Of a DNA stretch of 21,939 nucleotides, positions 1 through 8,130 are shown one piece after another. Every line of letters begins with the position of its first letter. The first letter of the stretch is position 1. The stretch is from a virus. Position numbers and translations under genes: made by a program. The notes under the pieces are model-generated. The model was not told where the DNA came from. It did not search any database and saw nothing but the letters and a program-made list of their open reading frames with translations. The stretch is taken from positions 1-21,939 of IMG/VR virus record IMGVR_UViG_3300044646_001251; one strand, given 5' to 3'.

Positions 1-2199
1 TCTCAAACCAACGCGCTCAGCGAACGCACGAGGCTCCATCTTGGGAGGAGCTTGTATGGCAGATTGGCGTTCAATGGTGAGAGAGAGTTGGTTTGAGAAC
101 TCATTCTCGTCGAACTTCTCTTTGAAGTTCTGTTGGGCATAACGAAGACCAGCGGCAACACCATCGGCCACGCTTCCTCCAGCGCGGATGACTGCTTGAG
201 CCACCGACAGAGCCCCGTTCCAAGCCGCGCCCATGAGTTGAGGGAACGGGTTTGCACCGACACCGGGTTCAATTTCAGCACGGAGTCCTTCGAGCCTCTG
301 AGCAACGGTTTCAGCTTTCTGTCGGAACTTGCCTTGGGTTTCTTCCAACGCCTTGTTCCAGACTTCATTGAAAATAGTTTCCTCGGCAACAGGTAGGCCA
401 ACCTCCTTGCGACCGATTCCAATGGCCTGCTCAACCTTCTTGCGGGTAACTCTTGCGGGTTCTCCTTGAGCGGCACCAGATTCAAGCGTTTCCGCAACAG
501 CCTCCGCAGCGAGTCGTGTGTCCCTTTCCTTCAATGCTCGGCTCAGTTTCTGATCAATTGTTTCAAGAGGTGTTGAGGTAGCGGCAGCAGCTTGTTGTTC
601 AGCAGCAATGCGTTCATCACGAGCGCGGAGCCGTTCAGCGAGAATATCTTCAGTGGATCGAAGAGCGGTTCCTTCAGGTGCAGGAGCAACTTCAGCTTCC
701 CGTGGAGGAATCATTCCCCCCTCTCTAGGGGCGGGTCTTTCTACCGTAAATTCAGGAGTGATGATTTCACCGGAACGAACAGGTTCAGCCGGAAACTCTG
801 GAGTTGGTTCTCCGCGCATGAGTTCCTCGGCTGAAAACTGTCGTCGGCCAATGGCTTCTCGAATTGCTGCGGCTCTTTCACGAAGTGCCTGACGCTCAGC
901 GGATCGTTGAGCCTGAGCTTGCTCAGCAGTTCTGAGTGGTGTTCCGGCACTAGCGGCTTCACTTTCTAACGCCTTCTGTTCTTCGGCAGCAATACGTTCG
1001 TCGCGGGCGCGAAGACGTTCAGCTAGTATTTGATCCTGAGTACGAAGTGTCTCAGGAGCTTCCTGAATCACCTGTTCAACAGGAAGTCGTCCCCCTTCAA
1101 CTTGAGCGCGAGGACCTTCTCCAATCACTTCTGGTTGATAGATGAACGGCTCATCGGGATTCATCTCAGCAATCAGTTCTCGGAACTGAGTCTTGAGATC
1201 ACGCACCGGAACGATGCGATCCATCTGATCAATGAGTCCACTGACTTGGCCAATGGCTTCCCCAACGGTCTGTTTTCGAGAAGCAAGGTTATCAAGCACA
1301 TCAGCTTGAGTTACACCTTTCCCGCGCATGCCAAACGAGCGGGCCACTTGAGTGCCAAGACCGGCTGCGAAGAGAGTTCCGATAGCCGCTTCGTATGAAG
1401 CCTTGAGCTTCTGCTCTGGAGTAGCTTCTGGATCAGCGATGGTCTGCAATGCAACACCGGTTGATTCAGCGGCACCACGGGTTACCTCGGGAGCAAGAAC
1501 AGCGGGGATGGCTTGGCCAACTTGCTCAGTTGCGCGAGCCGCCTCTCCAGCGCGAGTGAGATCCGCAATCTGTGCAGCGCGAGCAGCAGAAGGGGCTGTG
1601 GCTTCAGCAAATGACTCAGTGGCAGCAGCAACAGATCTTGGAATTCGAGCAGCTTCTCCAGCGGCTCCAGCAATCCCAAGAGTCATCAGGTTCATCGGAG
1701 ACAGAAGGTCAGCGGCAACTTGGCCCGCCACTTCCCCCGCCGGACGAGTCACTGATTCTGGAACAGCCCGAAGTCCTGGAGTAACAATCCTTGCAATGTC
1801 AGCGGCTTTTGCGCCTAGAGACGCTCCCAATTCACGCTTCTCAGGAGAAGCTGACAAGAGGGCCATGATGCCTTCCTTGTCGATACGAGATGCACCTTCG
1901 AGCATTCCCTGCTTTGGCTCACCACCAGTGACCTGCTGGATGGTTCTTCCAACGGTCGCAAGATCTTGCGGCATTGGAGTTCCAAACGCAAAAGGAGCGG
2001 CAATACGGGCGAATGCCGGAGCGACCGATTTGGCCTTCTCGTACAGGCTTGGTGGTGCCTCAAGAACTGGAGCATTCGGATACTTTTGTTTACCAGCAAA
2101 AGCGAACGCCTTATTTATATCCTCTTGAGTGGGGTCTTTATCGCCTTCCAATTCAAGAGTAACACCAGTAGCATCATTGGTGATCTGATAGATAGGCAT
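1..2199 (-). CDS. Giant internal virion/ejection-type protein, N-terminal 733 residues (runs off left edge)
   Basis: The frame is open from ATG at 2199 to base 1 with no stop, so the gene continues beyond the window. The N-terminus (MPIYQITNDATGVTLELEGD) resembles the short beta N-terminal element seen on very large virion proteins of podoviruses. After it come Ala/Glu-rich segments predicted mostly helical, with weakly hydrophobic stretches around residues 150-170 and 255-275. A 16-residue segment, ILAERLRARDERIAAE, occurs twice exactly (bases 982-1029 and 598-645), and a degenerate third copy follows near 500-545. The start lies 2 bases after the stop of the preceding gene and has no clear SD. 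Being last in the ejection block, after GNAT-like, gp14-like and coiled-coil proteins, suggests a T7 gp15/gp16-type role: carried inside the head and ejected with DNA. No lytic transglycosylase motif is visible in this part. Gene reality is near certain; function is inferred from position and composition. Confidence 0.85.
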   Translation of the reverse strand, partial: MPIYQITNDATGVTLELEGDKDPTQEDINKAFAFAGKQKYPNAPVLEAPPSLYEKAKSVAPAFARIAAPFAFGTPMPQDLATVGRTIQQVTGGEPKQGMLEGASRIDKEGIMALLSASPEKRELGASLGAKAADIARIVTPGLRAVPESVTRPAGEVAGQVAADLLSPMNLMTLGIAGAAGEAARIPRSVAAATESFAEATAPSAARAAQIADLTRAGEAARATEQVGQAIPAVLAPEVTRGAAESTGVALQTIADPEATPEQKLKASYEAAIGTLFAAGLGTQVARSFGMRGKGVTQADVLDNLASRKQTVGEAIGQVSGLIDQMDRIVPVRDLKTQFRELIAEMNPDEPFIYQPEVIGEGPRAQVEGGRLPVEQVIQEAPETLRTQDQILAERLRARDERIAAEEQKALESEAASAGTPLRTAEQAQAQRSAERQALRERAAAIREAIGRRQFSAEELMRGEPTPEFPAEPVRSGEIITPEFTVERPAPREGGMIPPREAEVAPAPEGTALRSTEDILAERLRARDERIAAEQQAAAATSTPLETIDQKLSRALKERDTRLAAEAVAETLESGAAQGEPARVTRKKVEQAIGIGRKEVGLPVAEETIFNEVWNKALEETQGKFRQKAETVAQRLEGLRAEIEPGVGANPFPQLMGAAWNGALSVAQAVIRAGGSVADGVAAGLRYAQQNFKEKFDENEFSNQLSLTIERQSAIQAPPKMEPRAFAERVGLR
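598..1029 (-). repeat. Duplicated coiled-coil segment within the giant virion protein
   Basis: Two in-frame copies encode the identical 16 residues ILAERLRARDERIAAE, at 982-1029 (first in the protein) and 598-645 (second), about 384 bases apart. The two DNA copies differ mainly at third codon positions. This indicates an old duplication held under protein-level selection. Flanking residues (TLRTQDQ and ALRSTED before; EQKALES and QQAAAAT after) are similar but diverged. The segment is charged and heptad-like, as expected for a helical bundle or coiled coil. Confidence 0.75.
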
Positions 2200-2201
2200 A
2201 A

Positions 2202-3134
2202 TTATCTTACACGCTTAATTGTAAAACCGGGAATATCAGTAGGCTTAGCAGTTTCAGAACCCTTTACTCCAGCGGCTGGTTCAGTTGGGAATCCACCGGT
2301 TCCACCAAACGCAGATTGAAACTGCTTGGTTATTTCAGCCTGTTTTTCAATCGGAACTCCCGGCTTGAATGTGATTACAGGCTTATAGGTTTCAGTAACA
2401 GGATCGAATGACAAACGGCTTGAGAACGGAGAGTTATCAGTTCCAGCATTATCAAGAAAATCCTTGAGTTGAGGATACATCTTGCTTATTTCCTTAATTT
2501 GCTCAGGGCTTCCACCGACAGTTCCAACGCCAGGAAGATTGAACTGCATGTATCCCTGCTTCTTTCGATCAGCTTCCTTTTGAGCGGCTTCCTTCGTTTT
2601 CTCCTGAGCCTCCATAAACGCGAGCGTTTCAACATCGGGTTCCCCGAGTTTTACTCCTCGCTGAGACAGGTATCCCGACATTTCAGGAGCGCGTGACTTC
2701 AATGCCTGAATTCTCGCGTTTTTCGTTTGAGCTTGAGAAAGTTCAGCTTCAGCTATTCCGGCTCTTGTAGCCGCATCGAGTGGGCCAACGAACTGATTGG
2801 TGGTTCCGCCCAAAGCCATTGCAGCACCCTTGGCCCTTGAAGTTCCGGTAAGCAAATTGGCTTCACGTTCAGCGGCCAATCGCTTGAGGTCTTCCTCAAG
2901 CATGAGCTGACGTTGAGCTTTCATGCGATCCATTACGCGCTGCTCCTGCAACGCAGCAAGATCCTCTTCCATCAACGCCCGCTTGGCGTTTCTTTGCTGG
3001 CGGATCTGCTCGTTGGTTCCAGTGAACTCACCAGCGATGCCGCCGGTAAGCATGGATAATCCCTTCAGCAGTGGGTTAACACGTTGAGTGGACTGGGCTT
3101 CGAGCTTCTTTCTGATTTCTTCGGGAGTAGCCAT
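2202..3134 (-). CDS. Coiled-coil internal virion-type protein, 310 aa
   Basis: I do not recognise a named family. The N-terminal 30 residues contain a Gly-rich segment (LSMLTGGIAGEFTGT). Residues ~45-100 are strongly charged and heptad-like (ALMEEDLAALQEQRV, LMLEEDLKRLAAEREANL), predicting a long helix or coiled coil. A second charged helix, FMEAQEKTKEAAQKEADR, lies near 173-190. The C-terminal third is more globular, with FNLPGVGTVGG and a basic end (FTIKRVR). The ATG at 3134 is 4 bases past the previous stop and lacks a clear SD; the stop is 2 bases before the giant protein. Position between a proline-rich protein and the giant ejection-type protein suggests an internal virion or ejection component; this is an inference from context. 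Confidence is high for the gene, moderate for the role. Confidence 0.82.
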   Translation of the reverse strand: MATPEEIRKKLEAQSTQRVNPLLKGLSMLTGGIAGEFTGTNEQIRQQRNAKRALMEEDLAALQEQRVMDRMKAQRQLMLEEDLKRLAAEREANLLTGTSRAKGAAMALGGTTNQFVGPLDAATRAGIAEAELSQAQTKNARIQALKSRAPEMSGYLSQRGVKLGEPDVETLAFMEAQEKTKEAAQKEADRKKQGYMQFNLPGVGTVGGSPEQIKEISKMYPQLKDFLDNAGTDNSPFSSRLSFDPVTETYKPVITFKPGVPIEKQAEITKQFQSAFGGTGGFPTEPAAGVKGSETAKPTDIPGFTIKRVR

Positions 3135-3138
3135 AATG

Positions 3139-3825
3139 TTATCGCAGTTCGTTCAGCATTGATCGTCGGGCCATTCTTCCGCCAAGGCTTCTCATTGCAG
3201 CAGCCATGATTTCCTCTGGATCGTAGTTGATGTATCCATTGTACGGGTTCAAAGCCTCCTGCATCCGTCGAGCGGGAATCGGAACAGTGGTTGGTTCAAC
3301 GATGGACGGAGTTGATGTGACCGAAGACCCCGGAAGGGTGATCGGCTTGGGTGGCTTTGGAGGAGTAACCGGAGCGACCGGAGGCTGGCTCAGATCCAAG
3401 ATCGGAGTCGATGTCACCGAAGATCCCGGAAGCACGATTGGAAGCCTACCGGGAAACCCAACAAGCCCTGTGCCACCGGAAGTTACTACCGTACCATCCT
3501 CAAGCTTGATTGTAGTCGGAGGTGTTCCGGCTCCTGTAACCCCACCGGAAATTGGCGATGGAGGATTGTAGGTATCGGAAGTGAGAGTTTCATCACCCGG
3601 CTTGACGCTTTCATTGCTTGGCGGGGCTTGAAACTCAAATTCACCCTTCCTCCAGTTGTATGGAACCTCTCGACCATACTCATCAAGACCGTAAAAAACG
3701 TCACCAATCCTAACCCCTTCCATGTTTGGGACCAAATCACCAAGCTTATATCCCGGATAACCGGGAAACTCGTCAACCGTATCGCTAGGCGATGACAGTG
3801 TTGAATCGGTGGTATCGTTTGCCAT
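3139..3825 (-). CDS. Proline-rich virion-associated protein with a duplicated LPGSSVTSTP motif, 228 aa
   Basis: No family is recognised. Three parts can be seen: an acidic, aromatic N-terminus (DEFPGYPGYKLGDLVPNMEG) followed by GDVFYGLDEYGREVPYN; a long low-complexity Pro/Thr/Ser/Gly middle (residues ~75-185) with LPGSSVTSTP twice; and a more ordered basic C-terminus (NPYNGYINYDPEEIMAAAMR, ending RRSMLNELR). The middle looks like an extended linker. The start (ATG 3825) lies 3 bases after the upstream stop and the stop is 4 bases before the next gene, so it is co-transcribed with the ejection proteins. A structural or linker role in the virion is likely but not shown by sequence. It could be a fast-evolving connector between conserved ejection proteins. 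Confidence 0.8.
   Translation of the reverse strand: MANDTTDSTLSSPSDTVDEFPGYPGYKLGDLVPNMEGVRIGDVFYGLDEYGREVPYNWRKGEFEFQAPPSNESVKPGDETLTSDTYNPPSPISGGVTGAGTPPTTIKLEDGTVVTSGGTGLVGFPGRLPIVLPGSSVTSTPILDLSQPPVAPVTPPKPPKPITLPGSSVTSTPSIVEPTTVPIPARRMQEALNPYNGYINYDPEEIMAAAMRSLGGRMARRSMLNELR
3308..3432 (-). repeat. Imperfect direct repeat encoding LPGSSVTSTP
   Basis: A 29-base segment occurs at 3308-3336 and 3404-3432 with three mismatches and encodes LPGSSVTSTP in both copies. The unit spacing is 96 bases, which keeps the frame, so this is an in-frame duplication inside the proline-rich region. Confidence 0.75.
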
Positions 3826-3828
3826 AGA

Positions 3829-5052
3829 TTAGGGTCCCATGTATGACCTGTAACCGGAACCAAGATTTGCAATACCTCCTGCAAGACCTTGGAAAACAGC
3901 CAATGGGGAATTGGCTTGAGCCGCATTAGCGTTTGATAGAGCAAAATTTGCCCCCGTTTGAAGTAATTGGCTTGGTGAAGCCTGCTGGATGCCCTGAATG
4001 AGCTGAGGTGCAGCGAACGGAGAAGCACCCTGCTGGAGGCCGGGAAGCTGAGCGGCTTGCGATACGATTGGTTGGAGACCCAGAGCTGACTGAACGTTGG
4101 CGATGTTCTGTTGCTGGGAAGCCTGCCGCTGTTGCTGCGAAGCCATTTGGCCCGCGAAGGTCTGTTGCTGAGCGGTGTTCCGCTGACCGGTGGCTGCGAG
4201 GATATTCTGGAACGCTTCCTGAGCTTGGCGATTGGCGACATCGCTCGTGGTCTGGCCGCTCTGGAGTAGGCCAAGAGCTTGCTGACGACGCTGGACATCG
4301 GCATTCGCAATAGCCTCACCAACCGCCCGCGCCTCGCGGAAAGCGGAAAGGTTACCGAGGATATTTCCTGTAGCAGTCCCACGAGCGCGAACAGCTTGCT
4401 CAGCGGCTCGGATCATCGAAGGATCGAGAGTACCGGCTTGAGCGAGACCGGCACTGATCTGGCGTTCGAGGTTGCTGCGGATGTTCGCTGCTTCGCCGGT
4501 ATCCTGTGGGCCGGTGGGAATGCCGACACGCTCGTAGGTGGGGGCAGCGGGAGCGGTCTCGGCAATGGGGCGTTGGCCAATGTCCTGCAAGAACTTGTCA
4601 TAAAGCTTGTAACGCTCAGGATCAGCGGCTTTAAGCTCTTTAACACGTTGCTCTGCGAACTGAGTGCCGAATTCCTTTGCAAGATCGAGTTGAGTCTTGG
4701 TTTGAGATCCAGCAAGCTGACTGAGTGCCTCAGAAACGGCCTTGGTTACATCAATGTCAGACTTTCCCGCAAAATCATAAATCTTGGTTCCGGTTTGGAC
4801 ACCATTTTTATATATAGGAACTTCAACTTTTTGACCAAGTCTTGCAGCAACATCGATTGCCCTTTGTATTGGATATGTTTCTATTGAAGCCTGAACAGCC
4901 TCTCTGTTTGCAGCGGATAAATCTGGTGCTTTGGGGGAACACATCTGCGGCTCTCCCCAAGGAATAGAAGGATAGTCTTTGCTCCAATCATCTTTAGCAA
5001 ACAGCATTACGCTGTGAGCCAAAACCCTAGATATATTAATATCGATATTCAT
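3829..5052 (-). CDS. gp14-like internal virion protein, Gln/Ala-rich, 407 aa
   Basis: The C-terminal half is very rich in Gln, Ala and Asn, with clusters such as NTAQQQTFAGQMASQQQRQ around residues 285-310 and a Gly/Ala end (VFQGLAGGIANLGSGY). This composition is typical of podovirus internal virion proteins encoded just after the nozzle and GNAT-like genes (T7 gp14 position). The upstream ATG (5052) overlaps the previous stop as ATGA and is preceded by AAGGAGG only 3 bases away, which is tight. A second in-frame ATG at 4944 gives MCSPKAPDLSAAN, has GGGGAG with an 8-base spacer, and resembles the MC-P-rich N-termini usual for such proteins. Translation may therefore start at 4944 (371 aa). 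Likely an ejected or core protein involved in genome delivery; this comes from composition and synteny, not from a catalytic motif. Confidence 0.83.
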   Translation of the reverse strand: MNIDINISRVLAHSVMLFAKDDWSKDYPSIPWGEPQMCSPKAPDLSAANREAVQASIETYPIQRAIDVAARLGQKVEVPIYKNGVQTGTKIYDFAGKSDIDVTKAVSEALSQLAGSQTKTQLDLAKEFGTQFAEQRVKELKAADPERYKLYDKFLQDIGQRPIAETAPAAPTYERVGIPTGPQDTGEAANIRSNLERQISAGLAQAGTLDPSMIRAAEQAVRARGTATGNILGNLSAFREARAVGEAIANADVQRRQQALGLLQSGQTTSDVANRQAQEAFQNILAATGQRNTAQQQTFAGQMASQQQRQASQQQNIANVQSALGLQPIVSQAAQLPGLQQGASPFAAPQLIQGIQQASPSQLLQTGANFALSNANAAQANSPLAVFQGLAGGIANLGSGYRSYMGP

Positions 5053-5411
5053 ACTCCTCCTTCAAATATCTCAGTTTTCCAAATAGGTCTAAAACCAAAA
5101 CGCTTCATATGTGAGTTATATGGGCTGTTTTCGTTGCATGCTATAAAGTACCTTGGAAACCCTTTTGTTTCCATGATCGAATCATAAACCCGTTTGAGGT
5201 GCATGCTGTCTCTGGCCGACACTTTTTCGGTGTGGTTCCAGAGCAACAGGATTGGAATTCGACCAAAAGACGATGCTCCAATGATTTCCCCATTCCTTTC
5301 GACAACGTGTGTTGGATGAATGATTGAGTCATTGTTTGCACGAGCAGCCTGCAAGACATTGGATTCTTGCTCAAGCGTTTGGATGAGTTTGACCGTTGGG
5401 AATGAGTTCAT
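5049..5411 (-). CDS. GNAT-like acetyltransferase-fold protein in the tail module, 120 aa
   Basis: The pattern suggests a compact GCN5-related N-acetyltransferase fold. A strand segment VVERNGEIIGASSFG corresponds to the family's beta2-beta3 hairpin. A Ser/Arg-rich helix follows (VSARDSMHLKRVYDS), then a strand (RYFIACNENSP) and a C-terminal MKRFGFRPIWKTEIF, matching the usual GF-x-P near the end. A clear acetyl-CoA pyrophosphate-binding loop (R/Q-x-x-G-x-G/A) is not seen, so it may be catalytically inactive. The start overlaps the nozzle stop by 4 bases (5408-5411) and its own stop overlaps the gp14-like gene by 4, so it is translationally coupled. In T7-like phages a similar small protein (gp13) sits at this place between nozzle and core proteins. 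The assembly role is inferred from that synteny. Confidence 0.8.
   Translation of the reverse strand: MNSFPTVKLIQTLEQESNVLQAARANNDSIIHPTHVVERNGEIIGASSFGRIPILLLWNHTEKVSARDSMHLKRVYDSIMETKGFPRYFIACNENSPYNSHMKRFGFRPIWKTEIFEGGV
5053..5062 (-). promoter_or_regulatory. Strong SD at the ATGA junction of the GNAT-like and gp14-like genes
   Basis: On the minus strand AAGGAGG (5056-5062) lies 3 bases before ATG 5052. It is encoded by the Glu-Gly-Gly codons ending the GNAT-like gene. The motif is near-consensus but the spacer is short. A competing GGGGAG at 4953-4958 precedes the internal ATG 4944 with an 8-base spacer. Confidence 0.55.
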
Positions 5412-7369
5412 TGCTGAGGACGCACGGAATCGACGAAGCCAGAGAGAATGGCGGATTGGAATGACAGGCGACCGCCCGCATTGGTTTCAACCTTAAATTG
5501 GATCGAGTTCCATCGGCCCTTGCTGATGAGGTTGTAGGCTTTCAGGAACTTCTGAGAACTGGTTATGCTCAGGCCAGAATCAATCGTAGAGAATGTTCCA
5601 GTCATGTCCTTGGCGTAGGAAACTGTAACACCTGTATTCTGGGTGGTGTACGGGTTATCGAACGCAAGCTGTATGCTGTACCCGATCTTGTCGGGGATGG
5701 GTTCCCCAAGGTTGTAAGCCTTGGTGGTCACCGAGGACTGGTATTGCGAGCCACCATCCAAATAGGAAGAAACCGGTGTTGGTACGGTGCGAGTGTTTGG
5801 CAGGTAGTCGTTGAATGACCAGACCTGATTACTTGCCGAAGACACTGCGGTCATATCGCCAGCGAACATCAGCACAGGGCCAAAGCTTGAGAACGATGTG
5901 GCAAAGAAGTCGTTCACTTGCCAGTTGTCCCAGTATCCAAGCCAAGAGCGGGCCAGTGAGTGGTATACGATGATCGCGTTATTCCGAGGGATCAGGTCTT
6001 CGAGTTCAAGATGGTAACCGTTTTCGAGAAGCATCGCATACTCGTTTTCGAGACCAACACCGAACGGTCCTTCCTGAATGAACGGAACTGCGAGCAGGTA
6101 TCGGTTATTCCAGAACACACCGTCGCAGAGTTCGAGGCGCGTCTTGTCAATGCGGCTGATGAGATCGTTGATCGGGCTGCTGAGCGCGAGTCCAACGCTG
6201 GTCTGAGTACCCGCTTGGATCTGGGCCATCGAGCGGATGCCGTCACGAGACAGGAAGAAAACGTCAGCACCCACCGCAGCAATGGATCGGTGCGAGGAGC
6301 AGCCGATGTTTCCGCTGACGAGCGAGATAGACCAATCGGCTGGATCAAGCGTGGGATCGGCATCCACAGTCCAGATGGACCGCTCCTTGAACACGAGCAA
6401 GCGGTATCCAAACCACGAGTAGAGACCACGAATCGGATCGCCATCGCCACCAACGCGAATGGAACCAAGCGGATCCCAAGATTCACCATCGAGAATGTCC
6501 GAGAAGTAAAGGGTATCGGGAGGAACCGTAGTATCTGCCGAAACGCACCAGAGACGATTGGTATGCGTTGTGAGGTAGAGAGGCTTGGCAGGAGGCGTGA
6601 GCGATACAAAAGCTACGGCGTGAGATGAATGAGCCGGAGAAATAGTAATCGCTGGAGCGGTCGTATAGCCGCTTCCAGGATTGGTAATTGTAATTGCAAC
6701 CAAATTGCCATCATTAGCAACAATAGCAACAGCGGTAGCTGTAGTCCCGCTTGGTGGAGCAGAGATTGTTACATTTGGAATCGTGGAAAAATTTGATCCC
6801 TGATTGATGACATCGATGCGGCTGATTTTACCGGCAGCGATGGATGCGTTCGAGTTAGAGCTGTTGACATAACGCAGTGCGCTATAGCCATCCGCGTAGA
6901 ACAACTTCTCGTTGAGCTGAGCAAAGTAAACGTATCTCGCGAGAGGATTGATCGTAGATCCGCTGATGACGTTGTACGAAATACCAGGAGATCCGTAGTA
7001 CAACAGATTGGTGTTTGCGTTGATATCATTCAGCGCGATTACCAGACGCTCTGAGGCGGACGTATCAAAGTAGAAGCCAGAGTAGACTTGGCAGTTGACT
7101 GGGAGGTTGGAGGCGAAGTTGGCAGTGGTGGACTCCCAGTTCGTGATAACGTCTTCCCAGTTGGTAGTGATGCTGTTGCCAACCAGTGAAACGGACCCGA
7201 GACGAGTGACAAGGTTTCCAAAGTCATCGTAGTCCATGTTGATGGCCAATTCCAAGCTTGTGGCCGGAATGGCATCTGGACGAGTAGCTGAAACGACACC
7301 AGTGCTGAACCCATTGCTTCCATCTAGAAGCATCTGGTCGTCGAGTGCGTCTGAGGATTGGAATGGCAT
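5408..7369 (-). CDS. Tail nozzle/gp12-like or DNA-stabilisation-type protein, 653 aa
   Basis: The protein is rich in Ser, Asn, Gly and aromatics, with beta-propeller-like blades: NRLWCVSADTTVPPDTLYFS, WFGYRLLVFKERSIWTVD, NIGCSSHRSIAAVGADVFFL and SRDGIRSM. This run (read-out of a 'site' table, SW-P--, GC-SHRSI, FLS-DGIRS) is characteristic of podovirus tail proteins that close the portal channel, such as P22 gp10-type stabilisation proteins and T7 gp12-type nozzles. The first ~45 residues (DALDDQMLLDGSNGFSTG onward) introduce the propeller. It begins with ATG at 7369, sharing one base with the stop of the adaptor-like gene (TAATG), and ends overlapping the GNAT-like gene by 4 bases. A nozzle role is supported by motif style, length and neighbours; the exact subfamily is not determined. 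Confidence 0.85.
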   Translation of the reverse strand: MPFQSSDALDDQMLLDGSNGFSTGVVSATRPDAIPATSLELAINMDYDDFGNLVTRLGSVSLVGNSITTNWEDVITNWESTTANFASNLPVNCQVYSGFYFDTSASERLVIALNDINANTNLLYYGSPGISYNVISGSTINPLARYVYFAQLNEKLFYADGYSALRYVNSSNSNASIAAGKISRIDVINQGSNFSTIPNVTISAPPSGTTATAVAIVANDGNLVAITITNPGSGYTTAPAITISPAHSSHAVAFVSLTPPAKPLYLTTHTNRLWCVSADTTVPPDTLYFSDILDGESWDPLGSIRVGGDGDPIRGLYSWFGYRLLVFKERSIWTVDADPTLDPADWSISLVSGNIGCSSHRSIAAVGADVFFLSRDGIRSMAQIQAGTQTSVGLALSSPINDLISRIDKTRLELCDGVFWNNRYLLAVPFIQEGPFGVGLENEYAMLLENGYHLELEDLIPRNNAIIVYHSLARSWLGYWDNWQVNDFFATSFSSFGPVLMFAGDMTAVSSASNQVWSFNDYLPNTRTVPTPVSSYLDGGSQYQSSVTTKAYNLGEPIPDKIGYSIQLAFDNPYTTQNTGVTVSYAKDMTGTFSTIDSGLSITSSQKFLKAYNLISKGRWNSIQFKVETNAGGRLSFQSAILSGFVDSVRPQQ

Positions 7370-8130
7370 TAGGTGATGTCCTGAAAGGTGTAGTCGTAGA
7401 GGCTGTCAGGAATGATGCGGCTGATCTGCTGCTGCTGGCCTCGCTCCATGTCCTTCATAATGGACACTTGAGCCGCGCCTTCTTGGAACTTCGCTTGGGC
7501 TTTGCCGTACTGCCGCGAGTATTCGAGGAGATCGCCTTCGGTGTAGGCCATCAGTGCATTCTCAACACCGTGCAGCTCGAAGTTGCTGTCGTTGGTGATG
7601 GTCTGAGCCTCACCGAACTGGCGCATCTGCGACTGCTTCTTGCCGAGAACGAAGAGGGTTCCGTTGACGTTGGGAACTGGGATGAGCTTGATCCTCGGGA
7701 CACCGGCCAGTCCGTAGGCAACGTCCATGTTGCGGACCCAGTTCACGAAGTTGTTGGGCGTGGACTTACGGCTATCGACGTTGTTCCAGGTGTTGGGATC
7801 GAGCTGGAAGAATGACACCCATTCAGCGGACGGGATTTCGATGCCATCGGTATCGCCATCAATCGTGAACTTCGCGGCCACCGGGAAGTCCATGTACATA
7901 TTGTATCCGGTGTTCGAGGAGTAGGCCGTGGTGACGAAGGTGTTGATCGTATTGATCTCATCGCCATCAGCGACAGAGATAGAGGTTACTCCGAGGGTAT
8001 CGTTCCACAGGCACGAATCCCAGATCATGGAGTAGCGGCGGATACAGAACTTCTTGGCCAACGTGAGCGTGGCCGAGTCCGTGAACGACAGCTTGTCGCA
8101 AGCCGCTTGAGCTACTTCAGATGGTTTCAT
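7369..8130 (-). CDS. Head-to-tail adaptor/tail tubular A-like protein, 253 aa
   Basis: The layout fits adaptor proteins that sit between portal and nozzle: an N-terminal helical start (MKPSEVAQAACDKLSFTDSA), an aromatic motif (RRYSMIWDSCLWND), a central beta region, and a C-terminal helical part containing ENALMAYTEGDLLEYSRQYG and KAQAKFQEGAA. The GDLLEYSRQYGKAQ-KF block resembles the C-terminal helix of T7 gp11-like proteins ('L-ER-RQY-KAQ--F'). It shares one base with both neighbours: ATG 8130 overlaps the fibre stop and its own stop overlaps the nozzle start. Length is close to the usual 190-250. Pairing directly with the nozzle gene strengthens the call. The role in sealing the head-tail junction is inferred from family likeness. 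Confidence 0.8.
   Translation of the reverse strand: MKPSEVAQAACDKLSFTDSATLTLAKKFCIRRYSMIWDSCLWNDTLGVTSISVADGDEINTINTFVTTAYSSNTGYNMYMDFPVAAKFTIDGDTDGIEIPSAEWVSFFQLDPNTWNNVDSRKSTPNNFVNWVRNMDVAYGLAGVPRIKLIPVPNVNGTLFVLGKKQSQMRQFGEAQTITNDSNFELHGVENALMAYTEGDLLEYSRQYGKAQAKFQEGAAQVSIMKDMERGQQQQISRIIPDSLYDYTFQDIT

Noticed and set aside
1352-2128. 258-codon plus-strand frame
   Set aside because: It is antisense to the giant virion protein; the Ala/Arg/Ser-rich product is what Gly/Ala codons give on the opposite strand.
3486-4382. 298-codon minus-strand frame overlapping two other genes
   Set aside because: It runs across the gp14-like and proline-rich genes in a third frame, starts in the middle of one and has Ser/Arg/Leu shadow composition.
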